Assembly (NCBI GenBank): GCA_000432915.1
Contig: HF995251.1
Location: 99,390 to 150,482, forward strand
From: Firmicutes bacterium CAG:194
GTDB lineage: Bacteria > Bacillota > Clostridia > Lachnospirales > Lachnospiraceae
Reading direction: 5' to 3'
Length of the DNA: 51,093 bases
Each line of letters begins with the position of its first letter. The stretch's first letter is position 1. The notes beneath the pieces were generated by a model. That model did no database searches. It had not been told where the DNA came from and saw nothing but the letters and a program-made list of their open reading frames with translations. Below, piece by piece: positions 1 to 10,433 of the stretch. The position numbers and the translations under genes are program-made.

Positions 1-3000
1 ACATCAGCAGGAATTACACTTGCCACCATGGCTTTCTTATTTTTGAGCATCATGGTCAGTTCTGACTGATCCAGTTTAATTGCTGCAGCCCTGTAAACAG
101 CCTCATCCAGACTGTCCCATTTCATACATGGCTGATCTGTATTCGCCAGACTCGTACTGTAAATAGCGATCGTTCCCTTGCCATCTGCAACATTTGGTAC
201 AGACGGTCCGTCTGTTTCTGTTCTGTATGTATCAAAAAACGCTGTCTTAAGTTTTGTATTTTCAGCACCGTGAATTGTGAAGTCTGCATTAAATATATGC
301 TGGCTCACTGCACTGGCTGTTTCATCCACAACTTCTTTTTCAAAAACAGAAAGCTGATTTTTCATGCCTGCATAGGTATTTGTGATACCACCGCCAATCT
401 CCGGATCTCCAAAAATATATACGTCTTTCAGTCCGGAACCATAGAATGCATTTGTTCCAATTTTTTCTACCTTAACCGGAATCTCAATTTTTTTCAGCTT
501 CTCACAGTTTTTGAACGTACTCTGACTGATGATCGATATATTGTTACTAATATGCACATCTTCCAGATTTTTACAAGCCTCAAATGCGCTTGCTCCGATC
601 ATTGTCACCTGGTTTGGTATATACAGTTTCTTCAAACCGGACTCTTTAAAAGCATTCGCTGTGATCGTTACAATATTTTTTGGAATTTTCAGGTTTTCAC
701 CTGTCAAAGAGGTACATCCTGCAAATGCGCCATCCGGAATTGCTGTGATACCACCTGCTGTCGGCAGAACAACCTCTGCCAGTGCTGTATCTCCCTTGAA
801 AGACTCTTTATCCCATTTTTTCAGAGATGCTGTCCGACTCATATCAGCCTTTACCAGAGCTCCTTCATTTGCAAAAGCTCCCTGCAGCACTTCTGTTACA
901 GTTTCCGGCAAAACAAGCTCCTGCAATGAGCTGCAGCCATCAAATGCACTGATGCCAATCTTCTCTACTCCCTTTACTTTACCGGTTTCCGTATTCACGG
1001 CAAACGTCACATTTTCAACACTGCTGGCATCCTTAAATGCTTTCTGTCCAATCTCAGTAACAGTTTCCGGAATTTGTACATCTATAATAGAGGTACAGCC
1101 AAGGAAAAGATTATCCGGTATTTTTTTGGTTTCCGGCAGAATTGTTGCACCTTCCTGTGCTTCGGTACTATCCTCTGTTTGACCATGCACTGTTGCAATC
1201 ATCGTTCCGGCAAAAGGTCCTTTTTCAATGGTTCCTTCTTTTGTCGTTCCGGCCGTTGTAAGGGTAGAAGGTATGGTAACAGCAGAAATCTGTGTGTTGG
1301 CAAATGCCATGCCCTGAATTGTCGTCACACCTTCTTCCATTTTCACTGCCTTCAGATTTTTACACTCTGCAAAAGCCTTGGCATTGATCGTTTTCGCTGC
1401 TATCGTAACATCTGTCAGTCCACTGCAGCCTTCAAAAGCTGAATTGCTGACAGTTAAAATGCCCTTCGGAATTGTAACTTCTTCTACCGATGTACAGCCC
1501 TTAAATGCATTTTTGCCAATCGTTCTCAGGCTTGCTTTGACAGACTGCAGCTCAATCTTCTGCAGACTTGTAGTATTCATGCATAAATTATCCGGAATAG
1601 TATTGATCAACGTACCAAATGAAACTGTTTCCAGTTTTCCGCCTGCGAACGGACCATATTCCACTCCATCAATCTTACCGGTTGCTACGGAAGTCAGCTG
1701 ACGCGGTATCTGTACTGCCTTAAATCCGCATCCGTAAAAAGCAAGTGAACCAATAGCGTTTACATTATTCAGAGTTAATGTTGCAGGATCTGTTCCATCA
1801 TCTGCCACACCACAGCCTCTGAATGCTTCCTGCGATACGGTTTTGATCGTATCCAGATTTATCTCTTTCAGCGCCTTATTGTCCTTAAAGGCAGATGTTC
1901 CGATTGTTGTACTCAGTGTTGTCTTTCCTGTGTTATCTGTTGTCGTCACACCGGTAACAGATACCTTCTTTAAGCTCATGCAGCCGCCAAAAGTTCTGTT
2001 TGTGTCACTGGAATCAATTTTTGCAACATTCTTTAATGTAAGTGTTTCCAGAGAAGAACAGCCGTTAAACGCACCTGCATTAATGGTTTCTACTGTATCA
2101 AGTACATTTTCCTCAGCAGCTACATATTCTCCTGTTTCCTGATCACTCTTTACTACTGATAACTTCTTAAGGCCGCTGCAATCCTTAAAGGTATTCTGGT
2201 CGATCGTTTTGAGACTTTCCGGTAATACCACTTCTTCCAGAGAAGTCGTACCCATAAACATACCCTGTAATGATTTTGTTACACCATCTGCAAACGTTAC
2301 TTTTCTCAGCACACCTCCTGCAAATGGACTGACTGTTTTCCCTGCAGCGGATGCTGCTGTAATCTTTGTCAGCGAAGCCGGAACCGTAATTTCTGTCAAT
2401 CCTGTATTGTAGAAAGCCAGTCCGTTGATCGTTGTCAATTCATCACTCAGGTTGATATCTGTCAGATTCACACAGCCCTCAAAGGCACTTGTATCAATGG
2501 TGGAAATATTACCGTATGTGAGGCAATAAGCCAGCACCACGCTTTGTAAACTGGTTACATTTTTAAATGCCTTTGTGCAAACAGTGTTCTTTGTCTCATC
2601 ACTAAACTCCACTTTTTTAATGCTGCTCTTTGCAAATGGAGAATACTCAATCTTTGTTTCCGGATCTGTGTAAGTTGTAACTTTCTCCAAATCCCTGATA
2701 TCAGCACTTGTAAATTGGCATCCTTCAAACGCCCTGCTGCCCACATTCTGAATAGAATCCAGCAATACTTTGTTATCGTCTGTCTGCGCTCCAGATCCCG
2801 CAAATGCTGAAGCACCAATTGTTTTTGTATTTTGGATGACTGGATTTTCTAATTTATCACAACCTGCAAAGGCAGATTCCCCGATGGCATCTACTTGATT
2901 GATATTCAATAGCGAAATCGGCAGATTCGTAAATGCCTTCTTTCCAACTGATTTGATATTATTAATAATTACCCAGTTTAAATTCTCACACGTTGCAAAT

Positions 3001-6000
3001 GCACCATCCGCAATTGTCGTTTGTTTCTTTTCACCACCATCAATCCGGACATCTGTAAGACCTGTACATCCTTCAAATGCTGTTGCATTGATCTCAGCCA
3101 AATTAGAGGTGTCTACTGACAGAAACGGGAGATTAACACAGTTTTTGAATGCAGCCATTCCCAAGGCTGTTATAGCAGGCAGTTTGTCAATCTGAAGCAT
3201 TGTGCAGTTTTCAAACGCTGCGTTACCGATTGTTATCAAACCTGTTGGAAGGTCTGTGAGACTTATTTTTTTGCAATCTTTAAAAGCAGATGCATTGATT
3301 GTTGTCACACCATCAGGCAGCTTAGAAAGCGTCATCAGGCTGCAGCCCTCAAAGGCACTTGTATCAATCGTTGTAAGCTTTGAAGTAGCCTGTTCTTTAA
3401 AAGTCACCGTTTTAAGATTACTACAGTCTGCAAATGCATGATCCCCGATCTTCTGCACACTTGCCGGTATTTCGATTTCTGTCAGTGTTGTAATGTTGTT
3501 TAAGAAATACTGCGGAATCACCTGAATACCATCTGCAAATGTCACTTTCTTCAAAGTACTGTTTTCCCCTGATGTGAACGGAGAATTCTTCGCAGTACCG
3601 GTTTCAAAGGTAGATGGAATCGTAATTTCTTCCAGTCTGGTATCTTTTAAGGCACTGTCTCCTAACCCGGTCACGCCTTCTCCCAATGTCAGTTTTGTCA
3701 GATTCTGGCAGCCTGCAAATGCGGAAGCACCGATTGTTGTGCCCGCAGGATTACCTGCAATATGAACTGCTTTGATGCCGATTTTATAGTCAGACGGCTC
3801 TTTTTCGCCATCTGCCTGAAGTGTTTCATCCGCACTATAGCAGTTCGCAAATGCACTGTCCTCTATAGCTGTTACTGTTCCCGGAATTTCAAGAACCGAC
3901 TTTTCATTTGGCAGCATTACCTTTGCACCACTTGCGCTGGAATATTTTTCATTTACTCCTTCCGGCAAAGCACCTTCCAGACGGGTGCAGCCTGCAAATG
4001 CATCTTTCTTAATGATCTGTAAGCCCTCTGCCAAATTTAAACGCATCAGCTTGATACAGCCTGAAAAAGCGCTGCTTCCAATAATTCCAACATTTTTTGC
4101 CGTTGATACTTCTACAAGGTTTGTACACCCGGAGAACACACTGCTACCAAGTTCCGTTGTTCCTGCTTCGCCATTGTCATTAAACTTGACATTCGCCAGA
4201 GTAGTCAGTTTTGAAAATGCACTGTCATTGATTTTTGTGATGGTTCCGCTCAGACGCAGGCTGACAATGGAAGAACATCCTGCAAATGCCTGTTTCCCGA
4301 TTTCTGCCAGCTTCTTCATATTACCAAGATCGACGTCTGCGACACCATCATTCTTGTTTATTGCCTTAAGGTTTGTGCAATTCATAAATGCACCGGTATC
4401 TATTAAGGTAATATCCTCCGAAATTACAAAATCTGTTGCAAAGATCTTCGAAAATGCATAGGCATGTATTTCTGTTACGGCTGGCAATTCTACTTTACCG
4501 CTTATACCCACACAACTATTAAACGCATATTCTCCAATCTTTACCAGGTTGTTAGTTCCTGTTATGCCGGTAATTAAACTGGAATCAAATGCATGATTTC
4601 CTATTTCTGTGATCTGAGCCTGAAAATCCACTTTTAGGCTGCTTTTCATATTTTGGAAGAGATTATCTATTACCCTGGTAAGCCCTTCTTCCCATTCAAT
4701 CTGTCCGATCTGCTGGCATTCAGAAAATGGCTGTTTTGCCTCCCGCAGCGTAACCGGAATACGTACATGGGTGAGCGCAGTCGCACCAAAAGCAGAGTCG
4801 CCAAGCACTTCCAATTTTGCGGGAAGCTCGCACTCTGTTAATGCACCATCATTTGCAAAACACTTTGCTGCAATTTCCGTTACACTTTCTGTATTTGTAA
4901 ATGTAACCGTTGCCAGGCTAAGACAATTTGCAAATGTATTTTGTTCCAGTTTTGTTACACTTGCCGGAATGGTAACAGTTGTAAATTGTTCCCCTTTACA
5001 CCCCATAAATGCAGATGCTCCGATTGTGACCATATTTTCTGTAATCGGCGAATACGATGCATCTGAAACAAGTACCTCACAACCGGAAAAAGCACTCGCA
5101 CCGATTCCTGTCATTTTTTCCGGAGCTGCATAAGTAACCTTTGCAAGTACTTTATCGCTCATAAAGCTACTGTCAGGGATTTTGGTAATACCACTCGGGA
5201 AATTCTCAACCTCTGTCAGCTTGCCGCAATTCGCGAATACGCTATCACCCATTGCTGTCATTTTAGAGCCGGCTTCGAAGGTGAATTTTGTACACGCTGT
5301 ACCACGAAATGCACCTTCCCCCAATATTTCTACTGATTGCGGAAGTATAACCTCTCCGCTCAGATTCGCAGCACTGAATGCATAATTACCAATCTCTTTT
5401 AACCCGGATTCTGCTTCAAATGTGACTGACTTCACCGGAGTCTTGGCTCCCACATCCTTAAATGCATTGGTTCCGATCAAGGTAACTTCTTTCCCTATGA
5501 CAAGATCAAGATTGGGCAGACCTGCTCCACAGATTCCACCGTCGTTATAAATCGTATTAACCGTATATTCCTCTTTATTATATGATACTGTTTTAATAAT
5601 CAGCTTAACACTGCTCTTTTCATCCACTGCCGGTCTGTCTGATTCATTTTCCGCCGGTAAGATTCTAACAAGTCTTGCTGTATGATTCACACTATCAAAG
5701 TCAAAACCACAGTTCACTTTGCCGGCATAATTACCTTCCTGATCCTGTACGACAATTTCTACATATGTAGCACTGGTAACTTCTCCATCTGCTGTCTCAG
5801 CCTCAATTTCTTCCTCTTCTGCTGCCTGTGTTTCAATCTTGCTTTCCTGCCCATTCGGATCTGTAACAGGATCAACCGGGTTGACCTCATTTGCAGACAG
5901 CGTCTGCTTTTGTACAGATTTATCTGTACCTGTCTGCTCTTCTGCCACGGGTACTTCTTCCTGCTGCTCTGCAGCCCGGACATTTTGTTCCTCTCCAGCC

Positions 6001-6149
6001 TCTGTCTGCGCATTTTGCACTTCCTGCACAGAAACCTCCTGCACCTGATCTGCAAGAACCGGTGTCTGCGTTCCCGTAGCCACCATAGAGGCAGCCAGCG
6101 TGAGCGCAAGTGTTCTTCTCATCTCTTTCGGTAATTTGTTAAATACCAT
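1..6149 (-). CDS. Giant secreted BspA-like leucine-rich-repeat protein (3' end outside window)
   Basis: The frame is open for 2049 codons from ATG at 6149 and runs off the left edge, so the C-terminus is not seen. I checked in-frame reading near 2819 and 119. The start has a good ribosome site (AAGAAAGGGG, 8 nt upstream). Residues 1-33 form a signal peptide (MRRTLALTLAASMVATG core, then VLAD). Residues ~35-110 are Glu/Gln/Ala-rich low complexity. From about residue 165 the protein is dozens of LRR_5 (BspA/Treponema-type) units with the signature IGxxAFxxCxxLxxV. Such proteins are surface or secreted, implicated in adhesion. Some units contain longer inserts beginning PFAGGxLxKVxF. No anchor is visible because the end is missing. 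The function is inferred from the family only. It is transcribed alone from the promoter at 6280-6308. Confidence 0.9.
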   Translation of the reverse strand, partial: MVFNKLPKEMRRTLALTLAASMVATGTQTPVLADQVQEVSVQEVQNAQTEAGEEQNVRAAEQQEEVPVAEEQTGTDKSVQKQTLSANEVNPVDPVTDPNGQESKIETQAAEEEEIEAETADGEVTSATYVEIVVQDQEGNYAGKVNCGFDFDSVNHTARLVRILPAENESDRPAVDEKSSVKLIIKTVSYNKEEYTVNTIYNDGGICGAGLPNLDLVIGKEVTLIGTNAFKDVGAKTPVKSVTFEAESGLKEIGNYAFSAANLSGEVILPQSVEILGEGAFRGTACTKFTFEAGSKMTAMGDSVFANCGKLTEVENFPSGITKIPDSSFMSDKVLAKVTYAAPEKMTGIGASAFSGCEVLVSDASYSPITENMVTIGASAFMGCKGEQFTTVTIPASVTKLEQNTFANCLSLATVTFTNTESVTEIAAKCFANDGALTECELPAKLEVLGDSAFGATALTHVRIPVTLREAKQPFSECQQIGQIEWEEGLTRVIDNLFQNMKSSLKVDFQAQITEIGNHAFDSSLITGITGTNNLVKIGEYAFNSCVGISGKVELPAVTEIHAYAFSKIFATDFVISEDITLIDTGAFMNCTNLKAINKNDGVADVDLGNMKKLAEIGKQAFAGCSSIVSLRLSGTITKINDSAFSKLTTLANVKFNDNGEAGTTELGSSVFSGCTNLVEVSTAKNVGIIGSSAFSGCIKLMRLNLAEGLQIIKKDAFAGCTRLEGALPEGVNEKYSSASGAKVMLPNEKSVLEIPGTVTAIEDSAFANCYSADETLQADGEKEPSDYKIGIKAVHIAGNPAGTTIGASAFAGCQNLTKLTLGEGVTGLGDSALKDTRLEEITIPSTFETGTAKNSPFTSGENSTLKKVTFADGIQVIPQYFLNNITTLTEIEIPASVQKIGDHAFADCSNLKTVTFKEQATSKLTTIDTSAFEGCSLMTLSKLPDGVTTINASAFKDCKKISLTDLPTGLITIGNAAFENCTMLQIDKLPAITALGMAAFKNCVNLPFLSVDTSNLAEINATAFEGCTGLTDVRIDGGEKKQTTIADGAFATCENLNWVIINNIKSVGKKAFTNLPISLLNINQVDAIGESAFAGCDKLENPVIQNTKTIGASAFAGSGAQTDDNKVLLDSIQNVGSRAFEGCQFTSADIRDLEKVTTYTDPETKIEYSPFAKSSIKKVEFSDETKNTVCTKAFKNVTSLQSVVLAYCLTYGNISTIDTSAFEGCVNLTDINLSDELTTINGLAFYNTGLTEITVPASLTKITAASAAGKTVSPFAGGVLRKVTFADGVTKSLQGMFMGTTSLEEVVLPESLKTIDQNTFKDCSGLKKLSVVKSDQETGEYVAAEENVLDTVETINAGAFNGCSSLETLTLKNVAKIDSSDTNRTFGGCMSLKKVSVTGVTTTDNTGKTTLSTTIGTSAFKDNKALKEINLDTIKTVSQEAFRGCGVADDGTDPATLTLNNVNAIGSLAFYGCGFKAVQIPRQLTSVATGKIDGVEYGPFAGGKLETVSFGTLINTIPDNLCMNTTSLQKIELQSVKASLRTIGKNAFKGCTSVEEVTIPKGILTVSNSAFEGCSGLTDVTIAAKTINAKAFAECKNLKAVKMEEGVTTIQGMAFANTQISAVTIPSTLTTAGTTKEGTIEKGPFAGTMIATVHGQTEDSTEAQEGATILPETKKIPDNLFLGCTSIIDVQIPETVTEIGQKAFKDASSVENVTFAVNTETGKVKGVEKIGISAFDGCSSLQELVLPETVTEVLQGAFANEGALVKADMSRTASLKKWDKESFKGDTALAEVVLPTAGGITAIPDGAFAGCTSLTGENLKIPKNIVTITANAFKESGLKKLYIPNQVTMIGASAFEACKNLEDVHISNNISIISQSTFKNCEKLKKIEIPVKVEKIGTNAFYGSGLKDVYIFGDPEIGGGITNTYAGMKNQLSVFEKEVVDETASAVSQHIFNADFTIHGAENTKLKTAFFDTYRTETDGPSVPNVADGKGTIAIYSTSLANTDQPCMKWDSLDEAVYRAAAIKLDQSELTMMLKNKKAMVASVIPAD

Positions 6150-6279
6150 TCATGTATCCCCTTTCTTATTTGTTTCGCTCTTTATCATGACATATATGAA
6201 AGATGCATGACCGGATGTTGTCTGCCCCAACATGTTCCCATCATTACAGACACAGTCAGCGCATCATATAGTCTTTTTT

Positions 6280-6308
6280 ATTATAATTTTTCCATTGCCA
6301 TAATTCAA
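6280..6308 (-). promoter_or_regulatory. Sigma-A-like promoter of the LRR gene
   Basis: On the minus strand there is TTGAAT (6308-6303), a 17-nt spacer and a perfect TATAAT (6285-6280). Transcription would start near 6273, giving a leader of about 125 nt before the ATG at 6149. I saw no known riboswitch in the leader. Confidence 0.6.
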
Positions 6309-6380
6309 TGCTGTAAAGTTGCAAAATGAACGCTTTTTTTTGTGAATTATGCCCAACTCACCAAATAAAAAAAAACGATT

Positions 6381-7565
6381 TCATAAAGAATACGCCCCTC
6401 CCTTTTCCACAACCGCTCCATCCAGTTCCATCTGCAAAAGGGCGGTCATGATCTCCGCAATATTGGCATCTCCGATTTCTTCATAAAGCTGCTGCATCGT
6501 TTTTGGCATATAGTCCATGCAGGCATACAGACGGCCTTTCAGGTCATCCGGCAAATAGGGGTTCTTTTGTCTGTTTATGTTATGTAAACCCGTGTTATCT
6601 TGTGCTTTATTGCATTTGTCTGCGTGTTCAGTTCTTTCCAGTATCATCTGCCTGATTTCCAGCAGACCTTCCTCGACATCTGTGATAATGCCTGCTCCCT
6701 GGCTGATCATGTGATTGCAGCCAAGGCTCATCGGATCCGTGATCCGCCCCGGAATGGCATACACATCCTTTCCCTGCTCAAGTGCCATATTGACTGTAAT
6801 GCTTGTCCCGCTTTTCTGCCTTGCCTCTACCACGATCAAGGCATCACTTAGGCCGCTGATGATCCGGTTCCGTGGTGGAAAATTGCATGCCATAGGCGCT
6901 GTCCCCGGCAGATATTCGCTGAGGATCTCACCATTTTTCAGTACTGCATCATACAGGCTCCTGTTCTGCGCCGGATAACAGATATCTACACCGCTTCCCA
7001 GCACCGCCTGTACAAAGCCGCCCGTCTGACTGGCAGCTTCCTGCGCTATACTGTCAATTCCTGCTGCCAGTCCACTGACAACCGTCATCCCCAGATCTGC
7101 GCAGCACATTCCCAGTCTTTTTGCGATTTCTTTTCCGTATCCGCTGCAGTTTCTGGCTCCGATGATGGCGATCGTCGGTCGATCCGGTCTGTTCTTTGTA
7201 TTATCTGTCCTTTTGAAATAGGCGAATGGCGGATCCGGGATATTACGCAGCTTATATGCGTAGTCCTCATGCAATATGGATACAAATGTGATTCCTTTTT
7301 CCTGCAGTTTTGCATATTCTCCCTGCAGGTCAAATGTCCTGCGGCTTTCTAAAATAAGGGCAATATCTCTTTCCGTCACACTTTCCTGCCCATTTTGGCA
7401 AATAGACCGCCACAGCTTCTTCAGTTCTTCCTCTTTCATCTCATAAAGATCCTTGGGGCTGATCCCCCTCTCCGTCATCCGGATCATGCGGCTTCGCCGC
7501 AGCGGATTTGTCTGGTACAGCCAGTATTCATATTTCTTTTGTTCTTCTATGTTTTTTGTTGTCAT
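6381..7565 (-). CDS. dprA: DNA processing protein DprA/Smf
   Basis: A 394-residue DprA, which loads RecA on incoming single-stranded DNA during transformation. The Rossmann-like core is clear. IAIIGARNCSGYGKEIA lies near residue 130, followed by SGLAAGIDSIAQ, the nucleic-acid binding stretch FPPRNRIISGLSDALIVVEA, and a C-terminal winged-helix-like end. N-terminal residues 1-80 form the helical SAM-like part. The ATG has an AAGGAGACC ribosome site and sits 12 bp after comM, so the two are probably one operon. Length is normal for the family. Whether the organism is competent cannot be told from this window. Confidence 0.95.
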   Translation of the reverse strand: MTTKNIEEQKKYEYWLYQTNPLRRSRMIRMTERGISPKDLYEMKEEELKKLWRSICQNGQESVTERDIALILESRRTFDLQGEYAKLQEKGITFVSILHEDYAYKLRNIPDPPFAYFKRTDNTKNRPDRPTIAIIGARNCSGYGKEIAKRLGMCCADLGMTVVSGLAAGIDSIAQEAASQTGGFVQAVLGSGVDICYPAQNRSLYDAVLKNGEILSEYLPGTAPMACNFPPRNRIISGLSDALIVVEARQKSGTSITVNMALEQGKDVYAIPGRITDPMSLGCNHMISQGAGIITDVEEGLLEIRQMILERTEHADKCNKAQDNTGLHNINRQKNPYLPDDLKGRLYACMDYMPKTMQQLYEEIGDANIAEIMTALLQMELDGAVVEKGGAYSL

Positions 7566-7577
7566 GTAAGGTCTCCT

Positions 7578-9173
7578 TTACGCATGCCACAACCCCTTAT
7601 TCAGCGCTATCGCCTCGCTGACATGTACCTCTTTTATCTCATCCGACTCTGCCAGATCGGCGATCGTTCTTGCCAGTCTGCGGATACGGAACAGGCTTCT
7701 TGGATTTAGCTGGTATTTTGTGTAGGTTCTCTCCAGAATCCGCTCTGCGCCTGCATTCATTCCGCAGTACAGTATCGTTTCTTCATTGGATAAATCTGCA
7801 TTAAATTTATTGTCCATCCCATATCTTATCTTCTGTCTGTTGATCGCCTTTTGTACACGTTTCGAAATCACTGCACTTGATTCATTTCCCTGTTTCTGTA
7901 ACTGTCCCCACTCAATCCGTCCTACTTCAGCACAGATATCCAGTCTGTTTAAAAGTGCTCCCGAGACACGCTTTTGATATCTTTCTCTTTCCTGATCCGT
8001 ACAATTACACTTGTGAAGATCCGGGTAATAGCCGCATGGGCACGGGTTCATCGCACCAGCAAGTAAAAAGTCCGAAGGATACGTGCAGGCATATCTTGCC
8101 CTGATGATCTGCACTTTCTTATCCTCAACAGGCTGTCTTAAAAGATCCAGCTTTTCTCTGCCAAATTCCGGCAGTTCATCTAAAAACAGCACACCTCGAT
8201 GTGCCAGCGTCACAATTCCTGGCATCGGCGTATTTCCGCCTCCTACCAGAGCCTGTGCAGTGATCGTATGATGCGGCTGCAGGAAAGGTCTCTGCCATAC
8301 CATCCCTTCTCCTTTTTGCAGTTTTCCTGCCATACTGCAAATTTTTGTAACAGCAATGCTTTCCTCCCTGCTCATCAGAGGCATAATGGTAGGAATCCGC
8401 TCTGCGATCATAGATTTCCCGCTGCCCGGCGGTCCGACCAGCAGCAGGTTATGAAATCCTGCAGCAGCGATCTCTGCAGCACGCTTCGCCATTTCCTGTC
8501 CGCATACATCCGCAAAGTCCTTTTTATTTTCCCGATTTATCACAAGGCTTCCAACAGTTTTATCATTTTCTGTTTTTTCTTCTTCTGCATTCCGGTCATC
8601 TGATGATCCACCGGCATTCTGCCTTCCTGTCCATACAGATACCGCTTCTGCAAGCGAGCTGACAGCCCGGACCTGCATACCGTCTACCGCTTCTGCTTCC
8701 TCCCTGTTTTCGATCGGAACAATACACTTGCCGATTCCCATATCCAGTGCATGCATCAAAATCGGAAATACACCCTTTACCGGCTTGATCGTGCCATCCA
8801 GCCCCATCTCGCCCAGCACAAGATATTCTCCCGTACCCCTTGCCTCTTCGTTTTCTCTTGCCGCATCCGCCATTTTAGCAGCCTCGTCCATCTGTCCGCT
8901 TGCTGCAAGCAGGGCAAGTGCTACAGGCAGGTCAAATGCACTGCCGCCTTTTCTGACATCCGCAGGCGACAGATTAATGGTGATCCGCTTTACAGGCAGC
9001 TGATAACCGCTGTTTTTGATACCAACGCGTACGCGTTCCCTTGTTTCTTTTACTTCACTTGAAAGATAGCCGATCATATCCATACACGGAAGCCCGTCGG
9101 AAATGTCAGCCTCAACCTGTACCAGAAAGCTCTCCATGCCATGAAAAGCCCCTGACAGAATAGATTTGTACAT
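7578..9173 (-). CDS. comM: YifB/ComM family Mg-chelatase-like AAA+ ATPase
   Basis: 531 residues starting MYKSILSG at 9173. An in-frame ATG 30 bp upstream exists, but the ribosome site AAAGGAG is placed for 9173. The N-terminal domain resembles Lon protease domain S5-like folds (VEADISDGLPCMDMIGYLS). The AAA+ core has Walker A GPPGSGKSMIAERIP, a Walker B LFLDELPEF, and an internal Cys-rich loop CPCGYYPDLHKCNC. A C-terminal Mg-chelatase-associated domain follows. ComM homologues are helicases that promote branch migration of incoming DNA. The position directly before dprA fits a DNA-uptake role. It is not a true magnesium chelatase subunit. Confidence 0.93.
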   Translation of the reverse strand: MYKSILSGAFHGMESFLVQVEADISDGLPCMDMIGYLSSEVKETRERVRVGIKNSGYQLPVKRITINLSPADVRKGGSAFDLPVALALLAASGQMDEAAKMADAARENEEARGTGEYLVLGEMGLDGTIKPVKGVFPILMHALDMGIGKCIVPIENREEAEAVDGMQVRAVSSLAEAVSVWTGRQNAGGSSDDRNAEEEKTENDKTVGSLVINRENKKDFADVCGQEMAKRAAEIAAAGFHNLLLVGPPGSGKSMIAERIPTIMPLMSREESIAVTKICSMAGKLQKGEGMVWQRPFLQPHHTITAQALVGGGNTPMPGIVTLAHRGVLFLDELPEFGREKLDLLRQPVEDKKVQIIRARYACTYPSDFLLAGAMNPCPCGYYPDLHKCNCTDQERERYQKRVSGALLNRLDICAEVGRIEWGQLQKQGNESSAVISKRVQKAINRQKIRYGMDNKFNADLSNEETILYCGMNAGAERILERTYTKYQLNPRSLFRIRRLARTIADLAESDEIKEVHVSEAIALNKGLWHA

Positions 9174-9283
9174 AGATGTGTCTCCTTTTTGATTTTTTGA
9201 CATGATAAATAAATTGTTATTGCTTTTATGAGGGATTTATTTCATTGATTGTTTTGAAATCATGAATGATATGTTTCAGATGA

Positions 9284-9305
9284 CCGGGCAGGCAATCCTG
9301 CCCGG
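9284..9305. terminator. Perfect hairpin after pilT
   Basis: CCGGGCAGG and CCTGCCCGG form a perfect 9-bp GC-rich stem around a 4-nt CAAT loop. It lies 25 bp past the pilT stop on the minus strand. It has no U-tract on either side, so it may be a weak or factor-assisted terminator or an mRNA 3' stabiliser. Confidence 0.45.
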
Positions 9306-9330
9306 CCACAGATTTTAGATTTTATAAGAT

Positions 9331-10386
9331 TTAGAATACTTTTGTCTTCATTTTTTCCGGATCACGTGAGAACTGGATACAGTTTTCCTTGGAGATCTTT
9401 CTCTGCATATATAAAGCAAGAAGGGAATCATCCAGTGTCATCATGCCTTCCTTCTTACCAGTCTGGATAATGGAATCAAGCTGATGTGACTTACCTTCAC
9501 GGATCAGGTTTCGGACAGCGTATGTAGCATGCATAACCTCGAAAGCCGCGCATCGTCCGTCTCCTGCAACGTTAGGGATCAATGTCTGGGAAATGATCGC
9601 CTCAATAACGTTGGAAAGCTGTACACGGATCTGCTGCTGCTGATGCTCCGGGAATACGTCGATGATACGGTCGACAGTACTTGCCGCATCGACTGTATGC
9701 AGTGTGGAGAATACCAGATGTCCTGTTTCAGCAGCGGTGATGGCGATACTGATTGTTTCAAAGTCACGCATTTCTCCGACGAGAATAACATCCGGATCTT
9801 CACGAAGTGCTGCTCGAAGACCGGCTTCAAAGCTTAATGTATCCTGCCCGATCTCACGCTGGTTTACCATGGACATCTTATGATGATGCGCATACTCGAT
9901 CGGCTCTTCCAGTGTAATGATATGAGCATCTCTGTTTTCATTTACTTTATTGATGATGGATGCCAGTGTCGTTGACTTACCACTACCGGTAGGTCCTGTT
10001 ACAAGGACAAGTCCACGCTTTCTCAGATACAGATCTACGATTGATTTCGGAACTCCCAGCTTTTCAGGATCCGGGATTTCATCCGTGATAGTACGGAGTG
10101 CAAGCGCGATCGCACCACGCTGCTTGAATACGTTGACACGATAACGGCCAATTCCGGCAAATGCAATTGAAAGGTCGTATTCCCCGCGTTCCTCGAATTT
10201 TTCACGCTGCACCGGGTTTAATACATCCAGACAAAGCTCCAATGTATCCTCCGGTCTGAGGATTGGATAATCCATCTTTACCAAATGACCATTCAGACGC
10301 ATTGTCGGTGGAATGCCAACCGTCAGATGGATATCGGACGCCCCCGCCTCATAGGCAACGTGCAGTATTTCCTCTAAACTTTCCAT
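9331..10386 (-). CDS. pilT: Type IV pilus retraction ATPase PilT
   Basis: 351 residues starting MESLEEILH at 10386. An alternative ATG at 10434 overlaps the sigK stop but has no good ribosome site. It is a hexameric GspE/PilT-type ATPase that powers pilus retraction at the inner face of the membrane. The N-terminal PAS-like domain has SDIHLTVGIPP. Walker A is GPTGSGKSTT, the Asp box is in EEPIEYAHHH, Walker B is DVILVGEMRD, and the His box is TLHTVDAAST. Length matches PilT (about 350). It lies just behind sigK, probably in one transcript. No other pilus gene is in the window, so its partners must be elsewhere. Confidence 0.93.
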   Translation of the reverse strand: MESLEEILHVAYEAGASDIHLTVGIPPTMRLNGHLVKMDYPILRPEDTLELCLDVLNPVQREKFEERGEYDLSIAFAGIGRYRVNVFKQRGAIALALRTITDEIPDPEKLGVPKSIVDLYLRKRGLVLVTGPTGSGKSTTLASIINKVNENRDAHIITLEEPIEYAHHHKMSMVNQREIGQDTLSFEAGLRAALREDPDVILVGEMRDFETISIAITAAETGHLVFSTLHTVDAASTVDRIIDVFPEHQQQQIRVQLSNVIEAIISQTLIPNVAGDGRCAAFEVMHATYAVRNLIREGKSHQLDSIIQTGKKEGMMTLDDSLLALYMQRKISKENCIQFSRDPEKMKTKVF

Positions 10387-10433
10387 AATAAATGTACCTC
10401 TCTTTTCTTTCCGGTATAAACCGGAATTATACA

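Noticed and set aside
270..5385. Many plus-strand frames of 60-220 codons opposite the LRR gene
   Set aside because: They are antisense shadows of one continuous minus-strand frame whose protein has a clear repeat pattern.
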